From Erigeron canadensis (taxonomy: Eukaryota; Streptophyta; Magnoliopsida; Asterales; Asteraceae), in assembly GCF_010389155.1 (NCBI RefSeq), contig NC_057768.1, positions 24,561,966 to 24,625,965 on the forward strand: a DNA stretch of 64,000 nt, given 5' to 3'. The position numbers were made by a program, and so were the translations under genes. Of the stretch, positions 24,285-39,900 are shown in pieces. The first letter of the stretch is position 1. The number at the start of each line of letters is the position of its first letter. The notes under the pieces were generated by a model that was not told the origin of the DNA, did no database searches, and worked only from the letters and a program-made list of their open reading frames with translations.

Positions 24285-24535
24285 ACTATCTTTCATCTCA
24301 TATCATATATCATTGCATATCATCTATCATCTCATGTCGCATATCATTGCATATCATCTATCGTCTCATATCGTATATCATTGAATATCATCTATCTCAT
24401 ATCATATATTATTACATATCAATTATCATCTCGTATCATATATCATTACAAATCATATTTCATAACATCTCAAAGCAATTCATAGCATTTCATAGCATCT
24501 CATCTCAAAACATATCATCTCATATCATTGGGGTA
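24285..24535. repeat. Degenerate tandem repeat (CATATCAT/TATCATCT)
   Basis: Repeated CATATCATATATCATTGCAT and ATCATCTATCATCTC words with a period of roughly 30-35 bases. The predicted 137-residue ORF is a translation of this repeat and is rejected as a gene. Confidence 0.75.
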
Positions 24536-25300
24536 GCATTTCAGGCTTCACTATTCATCTACATAGCTCATATCACCTTTCGTATAATCCTGAATACCCA
24601 TAAGCAAACACGATATCATTTGGGGAAGTTATTATATGAAAACTATGTTTGTTGAACCCTCAGCGTGTCAAAGTTGTGTATCTTACCTTGGCACAGCTTA
24701 CCAACGAGTTATGAGTATCTTATAGTGCTTGCTAAGTGCTCTCGACAACCTAGAACGAGTATAAATGAATCATAAGTCTACTAGACACTTAAACACACCT
24801 TAGACCTTTCTGTTGTTTGATCTCGTCGAGGGGAAAAGTGACCTCGTCAAGATTAAACTTCAGACCCATACTAGCTATACTGATTTCGCCGAGGGGGGAA
24901 AGTGCCCTCGCCGAGACTGATGACTAGATTAGCAATTTCCATCTTTAACCTAATTCGACTCCCATTCAACTTTAACACAACTCCAGGCCTTATGAACATC
25001 AAATACACTTAAAATAAGACCAAAATCACTCATTGAAAACACCAATTGATCCTTAAATCAATTACCATCGTCATACAATCGATTAATCACGCGTATGACC
25101 CGAAATCATTAACGGATTGTAATTAAACCAACCCAAACCCTAAGACCAGATTTAAATCTAGTTAATTGACTCATAACATCCAAAATCAAAGGGAAATCAT
25201 CTATATTACCGGTAGGTGATCAAGAGGATAAGGATTCTTGATAAAACTTGCCTGAAACACCAATGAACGAAAAGATTTGATGAAAGATTGCTACGGAATA

Positions 25301-25690
25301 GGGAAGGAGGCGGCTTGGGGTTTCGGACACATGTATATTCATACAGACAGGTACTAGTTGTAGAACCATATAATAGTATATTAACTCCAATAAATTTGGG
25401 GCAAAACGACAGCATATCCTTGTTGTTTTCAAAAATTTCGATTTCTTCTTTGTCAAAAAAACACGAATACATACTTCAATGTCATCACCATTGAAAGTAT
25501 CGGTCGAGGAAATAAGTATTCATGCCTGTAGCGTTGTATCCACGGGCTTCCCCATCAGAAATCTAATTTGTTATAAGTTAACCACATGCTTTGATTTTGT
25601 GAATTTGGCAGCCTGTTCCAAACGGCATTGTTCGAGTAGAACATAAGGAGTGGTATATACTCGTGTACAGAAAGTTGATCATTTGAGGAA
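25301..25690. other. Intergenic, one unidentified exon-like stretch
   Basis: At 25612-25686 an open stretch reads PVPNGIVRVEHKEWYILVYR. I do not recognise it, and no splice partners were found. Possibly a gene relic. Confidence 0.25.
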
Positions 25691-25824
25691 GGGATGTGAT
25701 CTGTACACCACCAGTTTTTTTGCGATACACCACCAAATATGCATTATTGTGTTGTACAGTACAACACTGTAAAGCACAGTTAGTGGTGTATCGCCAGAAA
25801 TTAGTGGTGTACAGATCGCTTCCC
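25691..25824. mobile_element. Small MULE-type MITE, 134 bp, 9-bp target duplication
   Basis: Ends GGGATGTGATCTGTACACC and, inverted, GGGAAGCGATCTGTACACC. Exact flanking TTTGAGGAA at 25682-25690 and 25825-25833. The interior repeats GATACACCACC and its complement, so it folds into a hairpin. Confidence 0.9.
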
Positions 25825-25833
25825 TTTGAGGAA

Positions 25834-26343
25834 AGATTGTTTAAGTATCGAGATGGGAAGGTGTTGGCCGGGGAGAGGATTGTTTGATTGCTTTTCGTGC
25901 TTGGAGTTGACTTTTTCTTGATCTTAGAAGCCTCGAAATAAACATCATTTACTTGTTCTTGACTATTAGCAAAGTTATGTTAGCCTTACGTGCCCCTTAA
26001 TGTCAATAGAATATGATTTGCTTAAGTTTTTATTTGATTAGAAATTGGGGAATTATAAACTTATCATGGTTTTTCTTTTATTATTTATATTACCATAAAA
26101 CTTTGAAAGCATAGTATACAAAAACCTGACACTTCACCAACCTGGTCAAGCAGCCCATTTTGCAAATGTCACGTCATCATCATCAGTAATATTATTATGT
26201 ATAAAAACATAATATTGAATTAAATAAAAATTGCAACAATTAAATTTGGGTCGAGAAAAATTGCAACAAACAATGAGTTTTAGAGTGGTTACCACTGTAC
26301 ACTTCCCACCAAACCTGCCAAACACAGCACTCAAAGCTAAACT
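25834..26343. other. Intergenic, nothing recognised
   Basis: AT-rich sequence without a supported gene or repeat. Confidence 0.4.
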
Positions 26344-26826
26344 AGAAATGAGGGCGGGGATTGTCGGGGATCTCAATCCCATCCCCATATCCGTTTTTCA
26401 GTTGTAATCCCCATCCCCGTCCCCGATCCTGTCGAGTAATTAAATTACATTCTCATACCCGTCCCATCGGATATCAGGAATCCCCGTCGGGTATCAGAGA
26501 TAGCTTTTTTGAATGAACATGAATTTATCTTAATAAACAAATATTATGTTAAATAAATGATTTATATAACACATAAAAATAAACAAAAGAATTAAACTTA
26601 AAATTGATTTTAGAATATAAATAAGAACTTAAAGTCATTCTAATAAATATATACATTATTTTCGGGTTTAGGTATGGGGATTTACAGTTTCCCATCCTTG
26701 TCCCCATTTCCATCGGGGATTAGATTTACATCCCCATACTCGTCCCCGATCAACTCCGGGATTTCCCGATCAAATCGGGTGCGGATATCAGGTTCCCTAG
26801 CAGGTACGGGTATTTTTGTCATCTCT
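26344..26826. mobile_element. DNA transposon derivative with 10-bp target duplication and CCCCAT-rich subtermini
   Basis: Exact AAGCTAAACT flanks at 26334-26343 and 26827-26836. Ends AGAAATGA and, inverted, AGAGATGAC. Both subterminal zones carry many CCCCATCCCC/TCCCCG words; the middle, about 150 bp, is AT-rich. The ends AGAGATGACAAAAATACCCG suggest a hAT-type element, but the 10-bp duplication fits MULE better. The 83-residue plus-strand ORF is a by-product of the CCCC words. Confidence 0.75.
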
Positions 26827-27130
26827 AAGCTAAACTTAGTCCTTCAGCACTCAATTCAAAATGAAGGCATTCAGCAACAGAACAAAACAACCACAGCCAT
26901 CAATGCAAAAGTGACCAGCCTATAGCATAAAAACATTCTAAACCAACCAAAATTAAAAAGTACCCATATAAAAAGCATAACATACTCTATCCATAGAAGA
27001 CCATAAATGTAAAATGTCTTAAACAACATGCCATACATTCATAACTATCAAACTTCAGCCACAGAACAATCTTGGTCCAGCATTAATCCATACAGATTTC
27101 CACTTGTAAACACAGCTCCGCTGACTCAGA

Positions 27131-29804
<2,674 letters not shown>

Positions 29805-29891
29805 GGTGATGATTTTCTTCTGCTTCTTTGTAACTGCAGCTGAATAAGATATGGAATGTTTGTGTGCAAAAGGAGAAATGAGATACTGAAA

Positions 29892-29961
29892 TAGGGTTAG
29901 GGTTTTTATTAAATCCCTTTTGGGCCTGTCGGTTAATTTGGAATTACTTGTGAGCCCAACC
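29892..29961 (-). promoter_or_regulatory. Telo-box and site II elements of RPS14 copy 2
   Basis: On the minus strand: AAAACCCTAACCC (telo-box, 29892-29906), GGCCCA (29921-29926) and a TGGGCT-type site near 29953. This pairing is the usual promoter signature of plant translation genes. The motifs lie about 90-160 bases upstream of the ATG. Confidence 0.7.
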
Positions 29962-30043
29962 CAAGGTTTTAATAGACAGGTAACACAGATGGACTTGGAC
30001 TACGCACGAGCTTGTGTTGATCTTGTAGTAATTTTTGAGATTA

Positions 30044-30452
30044 TCTATATATTTATACTTATATTTACTATATTATAAAGCAAATTCACTTTTCAACTTT
30101 CAACATTCAATTCAACAATATATACATATTAATGCATAATGTACCATACATTAATGCATACAACTTTCTCTCTCCTCCATAAATCATTTTATTCCTCTAA
30201 TTCTTTCAAAATCTTTTATCTCAAAAACCGTACATCGATAAATTATAAAAATTATATGGGTGTTCTTAAAATTTCATGTTCTTTCATTAAAGATGTAATT
30301 CGATATACTTTTGACGAATTTTTAAATCCTAGTGTAGAGTCCGTACGACTAAGGCTAAATGACTATGACATATAACCTCCTATGACCTATCACACTTTAT
30401 GACCTATCACCTTCATCATTTTACCGCTGCAACGTGCGGCTACTTGCTCTCG
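30044..30452 (+). mobile_element. Non-autonomous Helitron, 409 bp
   Basis: Starts A|TCTATATATTTATACTT with ATTATAAAGC soon after, and ends with hairpin CCGCTGCAACGTGCGG, then CTACTTGCTCTCG before T. The expected CTAG appears as CTCG, probably a point change. The ORF inside is not a gene. Confidence 0.6.
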
Positions 30453-31307
30453 TTTAAGAAAATACTTGAAAACAAATAAGTTTAGATTAAAAATAAGACA
30501 AATATGTCTTGGTCTATCTGGTCTTTGTCATCTAGTGTTCCTTTTATTTTTGATTACATGGTTGTTGGCGATTCTAAAAATGCATTTTTATATTTGAGAG
30601 GATGATTATTTTGATCTATTTTGTTATCTCTAGGGGTTTGATTGGGATTATTCATATCATATCTTATGTCTTTCCTTGCAACTTGGTTATAATCCTGATA
30701 GCGAGAAATACTTTTCAACCTCTTCTAGCTCTTTAAAGATGAACAAAACTGGTGTAGTTAACACTTTTTGATAATTAGAATCTGTAATAGGTTCCATGGC
30801 TTGTGTTTTCAAATCTGCTCGATCACATTGTACAACCAGGACCACTTCTGTTTTTATCGAAACATATTTTATAACGTGTTACAATCTAAATTACTTGTAC
30901 TGGTTAGCAACGAAAGTGTTTGTAGCCACGACCACGGACATGTTACTAAAAATATGTAAATTATAAAAGAGTTGGTTGGTTTGGGTAATCTTAATTTAAG
31001 GGGGATAAAATTGGGTATACTTTCAAATCTTAAGGATGTTACATGCATAATATAATAACTTAACCATAAACGGTAAACCCGACTTGACCCGACCATGTCG
31101 GATTTATGTGATTAGAGAGTCCGCCGTCAAATTGGAACTTCTCGACCAGTTCGTTCTACCTCCGATCAGGTAATTTCTTCAATTTTTTAATCATTTAGAT
31201 TATTTTTATTGAATTATAATATTTATTCAATTCAAATTCAAAAATAACATTAATTTGTGTATGTAGAGTTGCAGATTATAATTTGAAAGTTAATTTAAAG
31301 AATAGAA
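30453..31307. other. Upstream region and likely 5' UTR intron of the LYR gene
   Basis: No other gene seen. A donor at CGATCAG|GTAATT (31169/31170) and an acceptor at GTTGCAG (ending about 31274) would remove an intron of about 100 bases from the 5' leader. Confidence 0.4.
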
Positions 31308-33233
31308 ATGCCATCTCTTCAAACAGCACTTCCTCCTGAGCTCGCCAACAACGCCATTAGGGTTTCTTTCTATCTCTCTTTCTATATATATATATATATA
31401 TATATCTATGCCTGTGTGTGTATATATATATTGGATTAGATATATTGTGCGGAAATGATGGGATTATAAATAATTACAAGCAAAAATTATGATCCTTTAA
31501 CTTATTTGTGGTTTTATTTGTTTGCGATTTGTAGCTATATCGCGAGTGCCTGCGTAGAGCCAAGTACGTTGGTCATAAGGTACATGCACTTTCAGATGCA
31601 TTTTTTACATATATGCTTCTGTTAATAATCATGATATGTTGATTGCGGATGGTTAGTTATTAGAGATATAATTAGATGCATTCTTATTAACACTAGTTTT
31701 GTGTCGAGAGGGACAAGCCGCAACATATGTTGGTTTTCCAGTGAATATTGTCCCGTTTTTAGTGTTTTATAGCACCGACGTATGTTCATGGCTTATTTGA
31801 GCCTTTTTGCAATAATGACATTTGAGCCTAATAAGCTTTTTTGGGAAAAGCTCCATGTCAATGGTTGTTTCTATAAGATGAGTCTTTAAGTTTAACAAGT
31901 CCATTTTTGTGAAAAAATATATAAATTTGTAAAGGGGCTTCTTGTGTTAAGCTTCTCAGAAGTTGTGGTCGTGTCTTGGACCATGCTCAATGATGTTCAT
32001 GTTTCGTGGGTAAATCTCATTCATCCCTCGACTAATGGTGAAAGCACATGATACGCTGCATTTCTGTCCATTTCTCCCAAAGTTAAATTTGTGTAGAGAA
32101 AGATTTATCTCGTAGGTTTTTAAAACGTTGAGATGTTGGAATAGTTGTCAAGTGTGTTGAAATTTGATTGAGAACTCTACTATATTGTAGCAACATAATA
32201 CGGAGCTCGTTGTTCAAATGGTGAGGCAGCAATTCAGAAAACACATGCATGAAACGGATCCTGACAAGATTCAAAAGCACTTAGATGAGTAAGTCTTTTA
32301 TTATTCATTAATTTTCATTTTAGCGCATATGTATCTACCAAAGCATTATGATTAAGAATCCGCCCTTGTTCTTTGGGACTGCACATAGAGTACACTTTTG
32401 ACCTTATGAGTGTTGGATCTAGAAATGGTGACTTTGATGCTAGAAATGGTAATTGACAATTCATAAATTAATAATCTGGAAATTAACACCACAACTCTAC
32501 TGCACCTAAATACTAAACAATGGAAACTACACTGGGAGAGTTAGGAACTGTATTGAGGGGTTAGAAGCCAACATGAAAGGACATGTTTCCTCACAAATTA
32601 CTTTTTGATAAATTTGTTTTTGTATTGTGGGGGGCATGACCTCTCATGCTGGCTCTAACATTAGAGGATCTTGATCCAACCTTGAGATGTAACAACCACA
32701 TAATCTATTTTGCTCCTTTGTTCACCTTAACAATTGGGGATCAAAAGCACTGATACTTTATGTGTGCCAGAGTATAAAAGATTTAGGTTTAGGCAAGTTG
32801 ATGTCACACGGTGGGTTTGTGACTCATCTCTATTTGGTAGTTTAGCTAGTACGAATGCCCATCTTTTCGCAAGATAAAATGTTAAAGCCCAAGCACGTTA
32901 CATAGTATGTAATTTAAATTTTTCTATAGTCTCTCCACCTTCATATTGGATGCATCACATATTAGATGTATCACATACCCGCACGACATATTGCTACCTT
33001 TTCTAGAAAAATAAAAAGCTGTGACGTTTGAAGGCACAAGCAATCAATGATACATCCATTTCACAATTCTGAACACTTCACATATAGACCCACATGTACA
33101 CAAAGACGGTATTTGTGCTGACTGCAACAGAACATGATGGTCGGCATTTATGTATATTTACAGTGCTGCAAGAGGACTTATAAATCACATTTTATATGAG
33201 GCTGAAGAGATAACCGGCAGAAAATTCAGTTGA
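31308..33233 (+). CDS. LYR-motif (complex 1 LYR family) protein
   Basis: Small LYR-family proteins act in mitochondria as accessory or assembly factors, often handing Fe-S clusters to respiratory complexes. Exons: 31308-31361, 31535-31579, 32191-32288 and 33164-33233, total 267 nt and 88 residues. The sequence starts MPSLQTALPPELANNAIR; the diagnostic LYRECLRRAKYVG follows across the first intron, then MVRQQFRKHMHETDPDKIQK, and the end reads AARGLINHILYEAEEITGRK. The LYR tripeptide and the downstream Phe of the QFRKH segment match the family pattern. The protein resembles the Arabidopsis LYR protein that I recall as At2g39725, possibly the plant SDHAF1 (complex II assembly); that link is from memory. 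No N-terminal targeting extension is obvious, as is common for this family. The gene converges on the MEB-like gene, with about 690 bp between stop codons. Confidence 0.88.
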
Positions 33234-33924
33234 AGTCCATAATGATCTGTTGCAGATGTTTTAAAGTTTCAAAGTTGTTGACTTTTGCTTTTCCAGGTTC
33301 AAATCTTCATTTAATAATCTCAGTTGTAACTTGAATTTAATGAAGTTTTGCAGTGAGCTTTACATTGTATGGTTCACTTATGAGGTTTATACATGTTTGC
33401 TTCTATTTTGGATCAAATCCTTTAATCCTATTCCACCTTGTGATTTTGGTCTTTTAACTTCTGTGTACCTTCCACGCTATTGAATGATATCTTCTGTGGA
33501 ACTTGTGATATTTTCTGATAATCCTATTTATTTAAAATCAAGTGAATGAACTATTATTATCTAAATGAGATCAACACGCTATATCCTACAAATTCACAAG
33601 ATCGAAACCACCCAGATATACAGTCACTGAGCACTAGTGAGCAGAAGAAAACTAACAGTCTGGAGCAATGAGATCTAATTTCACATTCTTTACTAAATGC
33701 ATGCTAAAATTTGGAATTTCTACAATTGCAGCCGAATTGCCCTACGTACATATAAATGTTTGATGCAAATACTAAACCTCTAAAGATGAATACTACCTTG
33801 GGCATACAAGTTGCACCTACATCTTTAATCAATTCAACTTAAGAATTATTCTAAGTTAATAATACAAAGCTACAAAGAAAAATGGGAACATGAAAATGAA
33901 ATAAACACTTGGCAAGCTGTAACA

Positions 33925-36900
33925 TTAATATGCTGCGACGGCCGGTTTTGAGGTTTTTCCAAGAATGCTCAGGTTCACAGCTGAACCTGAATGGAATATG
34001 TCTATCTTTTCCAGTAACTTCATTATCAAGTCACCAAACACATAAGAAGCACCAGCCACCATGAACCCAAACATTAAATAATAAGAAATTGTTTTTAAAT
34101 AAGACTTAGGTGGATTCTGAGTATAGGCTTTTCCAGCAGCCAGAATTATGATGCATACTGCGGAAGCTGCAGCCACCATTACAAGTTTAAGATTCTTGTC
34201 GTTGCTCTCAAAAAAGGAGAACCCGTACACAACTGGAGGAAGGAAGCCAAATATGAGATATGATAGCAAAGAAATGACCATGTGAAGTGGGAAATCTGCT
34301 TTTTGCCCCAAAAGTTGTTGGTATCGATCTTCTCGCTTTCTTGAGCGGTCATTCTTTAAGTCCCAAAGCTGTAATGATTATGAAAAGGCAGAGAGAAATG
34401 AAGATGTGATATTACGAAAGCTAAAATGGAGTCCTTGAGATAATTGGTCTACAGAAAATAAAATGCATATACAACTTACATCATGACTAATCACAAACAA
34501 TCCACCAAATATATTAGCTAATCCCAACGCCAACACGTTCACTGCAAGCATTCAAAATAAGAAAGTGTTAAGCAGTTCACTTTTAATCCTTGAGAAAAGC
34601 AAAGATGTTTATCCCATATATTTATATAGTTTTGTAATCACATATACAAAAGCTAAAATAAAAGCTGGACAAAAAGTGTTTCAGGTGACCTGAACCGACC
34701 TTTTTCAACTAGTTTCCCAACTTGCCCATTTTGCCACTTCTAAACACCCGCCATATATAGGTTTATCCCAAAAGATAAGTATGATAACTAAGTGGATAAC
34801 CACCTCCAAGGTGTCCTAATGGTTATCATCCCATATCTCTTTACAAGAGGTCTCAGGTTCGAATCCCACTAGGTACAATCTTGGAGGGGGCCAGGGACAG
34901 GTTTGGAAATGTTTACAGGATGCCCAGTTAGGCCACATACATCTGAGTCAAAAAGACTCGCCTTCCCCGGGTAAACTGAATAAGGAAAACCTCATCGGTA
35001 TGTGAGTTTAAGCAACTGCAATTCGATCTTGCATGAAATAGTTGCACTATCATATAAACCTATTTTAGAATTTTCACTTTTAATGATTGTATCCAAAACT
35101 TTTTGCTGTGACTTGATTCATAATTCTTAAAGAGGAAATGACTTGATTCATGATTCTTAAAAAGAAATGCAATGCTTACCTGTTGCAGCATTAGCAGCAA
35201 CTGCAGAAGACACAACACTTAAACTTGCGATTGACTCCATCAAACCACCATAAACAATACTTTTAATAACGTCCAAACTACGACCCCCAGTTTCCGTGGT
35301 AACACGGCTTTGTCCCCCCGCATGCTGCAAGGCTGGAGTTCCACTTGCAAAAAGTGTATCCGGTGATGATTGAAGGAAAGACGTCTCAGGTTGGTTGCTT
35401 CCAATGGTAATTATCGTGTCTTTACCTATCAATAGAATTATTATATATGAGTTTCTGAAAATCGCAAAATTCCTATTTTGGGATGTATAAAATTTATCTG
35501 GTGGGCATATGCTTACCTTTAATCCTTTCAATGGTTTTCAAATCCTCAAAAAGTTTATTCTGTTTGTCTGTTAAGACATCCTTGTCAACCTTCAGAGGCT
35601 CTTCTAGTCGAGTTTCGAGATTGTTTTGGAAAGTTCGCTGTTGTGTAACCCCAGGCATTAAATCTGTTGATTGAGATTGTATTTAGATTTTAAAATTACA
35701 TCATGAAACTTTTATATTCAAGTCAACTTCTAGTAAATCTACCTGGATGTTTGGATTGAACTGTCACATCAAGCTCCTGGTTCATTTGTGAATTGTCAAT
35801 GACTAAAGATCCCACATTTGGAGGAACAACAAGCTTTAGTCCATCATTTTGCATTGGAGAAACAGAATTTTCTGCAGACTCCGCGTTACCAAACGGAGGC
35901 TTGACTACAAACGTTCCCGGATAATCACTTTTGCCGTTGGAGTCTGTTTGGTAAGAGGTAAGTAACTGCTTGTCCATGGTAATTGTTCCTGCTAAAACCA
36001 AAGGGAAACTGGGTGACTAGACTATAACAAACTAATGTGTGTATACTCAGTTCAATTCTTATACCATAAAATCAATACACATATATCCCCTCCCTCCCAA
36101 ATTTATTGTCCATTAGGCAAAAGCACACATCTTAGGAAAACTAAAATCAATGTACCTTTTTAGGTGATATAATGGCAGTTTTACATGTGAGTCCTTTTTT
36201 CGCGCGGCTATATAACAGTTCATTTGATTTTTATGACAACAATGTCAGGGGTCGTATCGGAAACTTTATGATATCTTTCTTTGTTTTTTTATATAAAAAA
36301 AAGTTAAAAAATATTTTGAGACGAGTTAAAATAGCAAGGCGGGCAATAATTTTGGGATGCGATGAGTATAACCAAGTTGCAGATTCTGCTCATCCTCTAT
36401 ATGTTTTCCTTTCATAGCCCGTGAGTATTTATTTATCTAGAGGTGGAAAACCAGAAGCTTTTTTGACCAATCCACCTGAAAATGGGTTGATTCAGGTTGG
36501 TACCATATCTTCAATGGGTCAAAAAGGTAAAATTGAAAAAAATGGTTTAATTGGGTTCATAGGGTCAACCGGAATGAAAGTCACTGCTTTCAACTATTTA
36601 ACACCTTCTAAATCATTTGATTATAGAAAATAGATTATCATCAGATTCATAACAATAAGACCTTGAGTAAATATATCTAGCATTCAATAGTATGGACAAA
36701 AAAGATTGACTTGTTGATCCAACCCAACCCAACCCATTTAGATCTATGTATAATTTGTAATCTTGACCACTAATTGAGCATAGCTTAAGTAGTACCCACA
36801 CCCGCAAAACACATGGGCCCACTAGAGGGACTTTGGAGATAAGGAGGTCTTGAGTTCAAGCCGGATCAAGCCCTATCTCCAGGGTGTCCCACTGTGTTAG

Positions 36901-39900
36901 GGAGAGTTGCCTAGAGCTATTTATTGTGAGTTGGACAATGGTTGGTACCAGAAGGCACCCGGGGGCAAGGGTGTCTCTGCCAATTTACACCTTTCTGGAA
37001 TAAGTTGTAGATTTGGTGGCCCGTTACCCTATCTGTCCGACCACCAGTTTTCCCAACTCTAGAATGATCCTTTAAAGCAAATCTGAACAAATTTGATTAC
37101 CATCAGTCTCTGTAGGGCTATCTGACTCCTTTGGAATCTGTTGTTCAGTTGTATCATATCCTTGTCTTGAAGAAGGTGCATCCATATCAGTACCAACACT
37201 AGCAGCATCTAAGTTAACTTGATTATTTTCTGAATTCATTGTACTGTTGGTGGTTTGTGAGCTAGCTTCTTGACTCAACGAAGCTAAAATGTTTGGCTCA
37301 TGAAGGTTTGAAGACACCACATTACTTTCTGCATCTAGACTCTGCTCAGCTCCTGATTTATTCAGATCAGAAACATTATTTTTCACCTTATCTGATGCAA
37401 ATATGTTAGAAAACCACTTTTTTTTCACAGGCACTTCCTTCTGAGAAACTTCATTGTTTTCTTCATTGCTTTTATTTCCAAATATTCGGAACAACTTAAA
37501 TCCATTTCCTGCAACATCAAAAAAATGTTTATAGAAGCATGAAATTTGAAAAATGAAAATAAAAGTTAGACAGGATTTGTACCTGTGGGCATGAAAATGC
37601 TGAAGCATGACAAACATCTGAATACATCCGGCTCTGGTTGTTGATCATATTCGTTAGATATCGTTGATGGAACATCATTTAAACTAATATCAACTCCATT
37701 TTGAGCTCGATTATCACTTGAATCACTTAAAGCAACATTCGCTTCGGGCTTGTTACGCTTTGCATCAGGAACTGGGATTCTACGTTTTCTTTTACGAAGA
37801 ATTACCCTTTTAGTGATACAAGAGTTACAATTAGGACAGAACAAATCATGCGTATCTTGCGTCTTTAATATTGTCTCCACATCAAATTCAGTTATTTCAT
37901 CATCACCATCTTTAATCACTTGAATTTCACTAGCGTCTGTTTTGTTGTTTATGTGTGACGGAGAACTTGTTTCAACTGTTTCAGATGATTTTATTTCGGA
38001 ATAGTTATCATGCTTTTCATGTTCTCCATTTTGGTTGCTGTTAAGCAAATGCACTCCATTCTCGTTTTTTTTACTATCTATTGTTACATCAGTGTTCTCT
38101 AGTATTTGGCTTTCCCCATTACCTGCAACATACAATAATTCAGCAGTGTCAGAAAATCTATGAAATCGCAGTGAAATCTACAAAACAAGATTATTGGTGA
38201 ACGGAGTAGCTTGTCTAGAGGGAGAGGCTAAAATTAGTTCATTTGTGATTTCATACTACAACCTTTGCACAAGTCTTTGTACAATCTACTAGTTAAAAAA
38301 ACTATGCTAATCGCACGCCCCCATTTATTATAAATCAAGGGGTCTATACCTTTGGTTTCAAGTATGGGTTTCACATTCACCGGAAAATGGGAGTGCCGGT
38401 TAGGATGCTGATTATGACGTGTGAGACAAGTTCTACCCTGATTATCCCATGAGCAGATTCGACATTTCCATATTCCTTCAGTCACACAAAAAGGGGAATA
38501 AAACATAGTTCCTTCATTATTACCTCTACTTGAAGTCCAAATGTAACAACTTAATCTAAAAAGCCTTTTTAATATATATTACACAAGTTGTATAAAAACA
38601 AATATCTAGTTAGAAATTATTCTGTTGTATCTGTATCATCCTTTGACTTTAGTTGTCAAACTTGTATTTGCCATGTATATAACAAGGATATATATGAACT
38701 TCATTTCCTCATTATAATCTAATCTATCACACATTTTAAGCCACTTGTAGTATATCCTAATGTATACTTCTTAAACCTTTCTATAAAAATCTAAATACAC
38801 AATAGTACACATGACACAAAAGTTGAAACTAAAAGAAGCTTCTTTGACTTCCAAAGGTCAATATCTGAACACTAATAAAGAAAGTAATAAAGATAGGCTA
38901 TGGTTTTCCAGTAAACCCTTACACACATGACTTTTAACATGTCTAACCTTATTTGAACAATCCATTCACTTAACAAAAAAGAAGAAAACAATCAGAAACT
39001 TAACATGATCTAGGCCACTTTTAAGGGTATGTTCAAACGGAAAGGACTTCAGAGCAAAAGCTCACTGCTAAACATTATTAGTCTCCCACCGACCCGTTCT
39101 ATAGCCAATACGACAGAACAAAGAGACTTGCTATTAAACACTCCTTATGATACAACATAAAAATGAAATTCCCAACATGGTTAACCTTTTTAGGTAACAA
39201 CATTAGATCAATGCAAAATAAACAACCAAAACACATCTTTATCAAAAAATCATAAGCATAAAGTAAGACCAACAATTCGAACAAAATACATATGTAGAAA
39301 ATCACCTTAAACAAGAGAAAAGAAGTCAGCCTGATTGCAATACAAGTTGGAAAGACAGAAGTTGGTAGCTAATATTGATAAAGTATGAAACTTGGGGAGC
39401 AGGTAGGGTAGCAAGAAACAGGAAAATGAAAACTGGGATAAAGGGCATATCAGTCTTTTAAGATTTATCTCCCCAAACCCCACATCTTTCAACTTTGTAA
39501 CAACAGCATATTCAGATTATAGATATAGAAATGGCTGGAACAAGGTGGGTCTTCAAGTATGTCAAAAAACAATTTCTGCATATACTAACATTTTACTACT
39601 TTTGAACTAAAAAAAAAAAAAGAATTCAAGATTTCAACTACAACAAGTGCTAAATAAAATAACTGTACTATTGAAATTTAGATCTTAAAATGTTTGTTAC
39701 CTTCATTTGTGTCAAAATAAACAGAATACTCTTGTTTTTCTTTCTCTTTTTCATCTTCATTTTCAACAACTTTTGTTGTGACATTTTCTTGACTAATATC
39801 TTGTACTTTTTCTTCTTCTTTTTCTGTACCATTTTCAGCATTAGTGATGATATTGTGAAGTGGGGTTTGCCCAAGATTCTTTTTTCTAGTTATTAAATTG

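Larger units (their letters stand above)
16852..25300. mobile_element. Outer LTR-like element, heavily interrupted
   Basis: Segments 16852-17861, 22388-22694, 23201-23492 and 24279 to about 25300 appear to be one older non-coding element split by later insertions. Support: the block at 16885-16970 (GCAAGGAGCCACCCGAGC ... ACGGGTTAAGCTTAACACTT) is a diverged copy of 18828-18893 inside the inner LTR, and AGTCTAGTGAACTAGA at 23348 resembles a stretch near 19100. It contains two hairpin arrays and a TATA-like CCTATATATATGGG near 22440. Outer ends are undefined; boundaries are approximate. It resembles long Ty3/gypsy-type LTRs in style, but no PBS, gag or pol is present. Confidence 0.4.

Noticed and set aside
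24242..24655. 137-residue ORF
   Set aside because: It translates a CATATCAT-type degenerate tandem repeat and begins at a Helitron 3' hairpin; no protein-like features.
34858..34872. Possible tRNA gene (GGTTCGAATCC B box)
   Set aside because: Only the A and B boxes are present; acceptor and anticodon stems do not form, as expected for a SINE.
36421..36633. 70-residue ORF inside a MEB-like intron
   Set aside because: Lies on the opposite strand within an intron, with no family motif.
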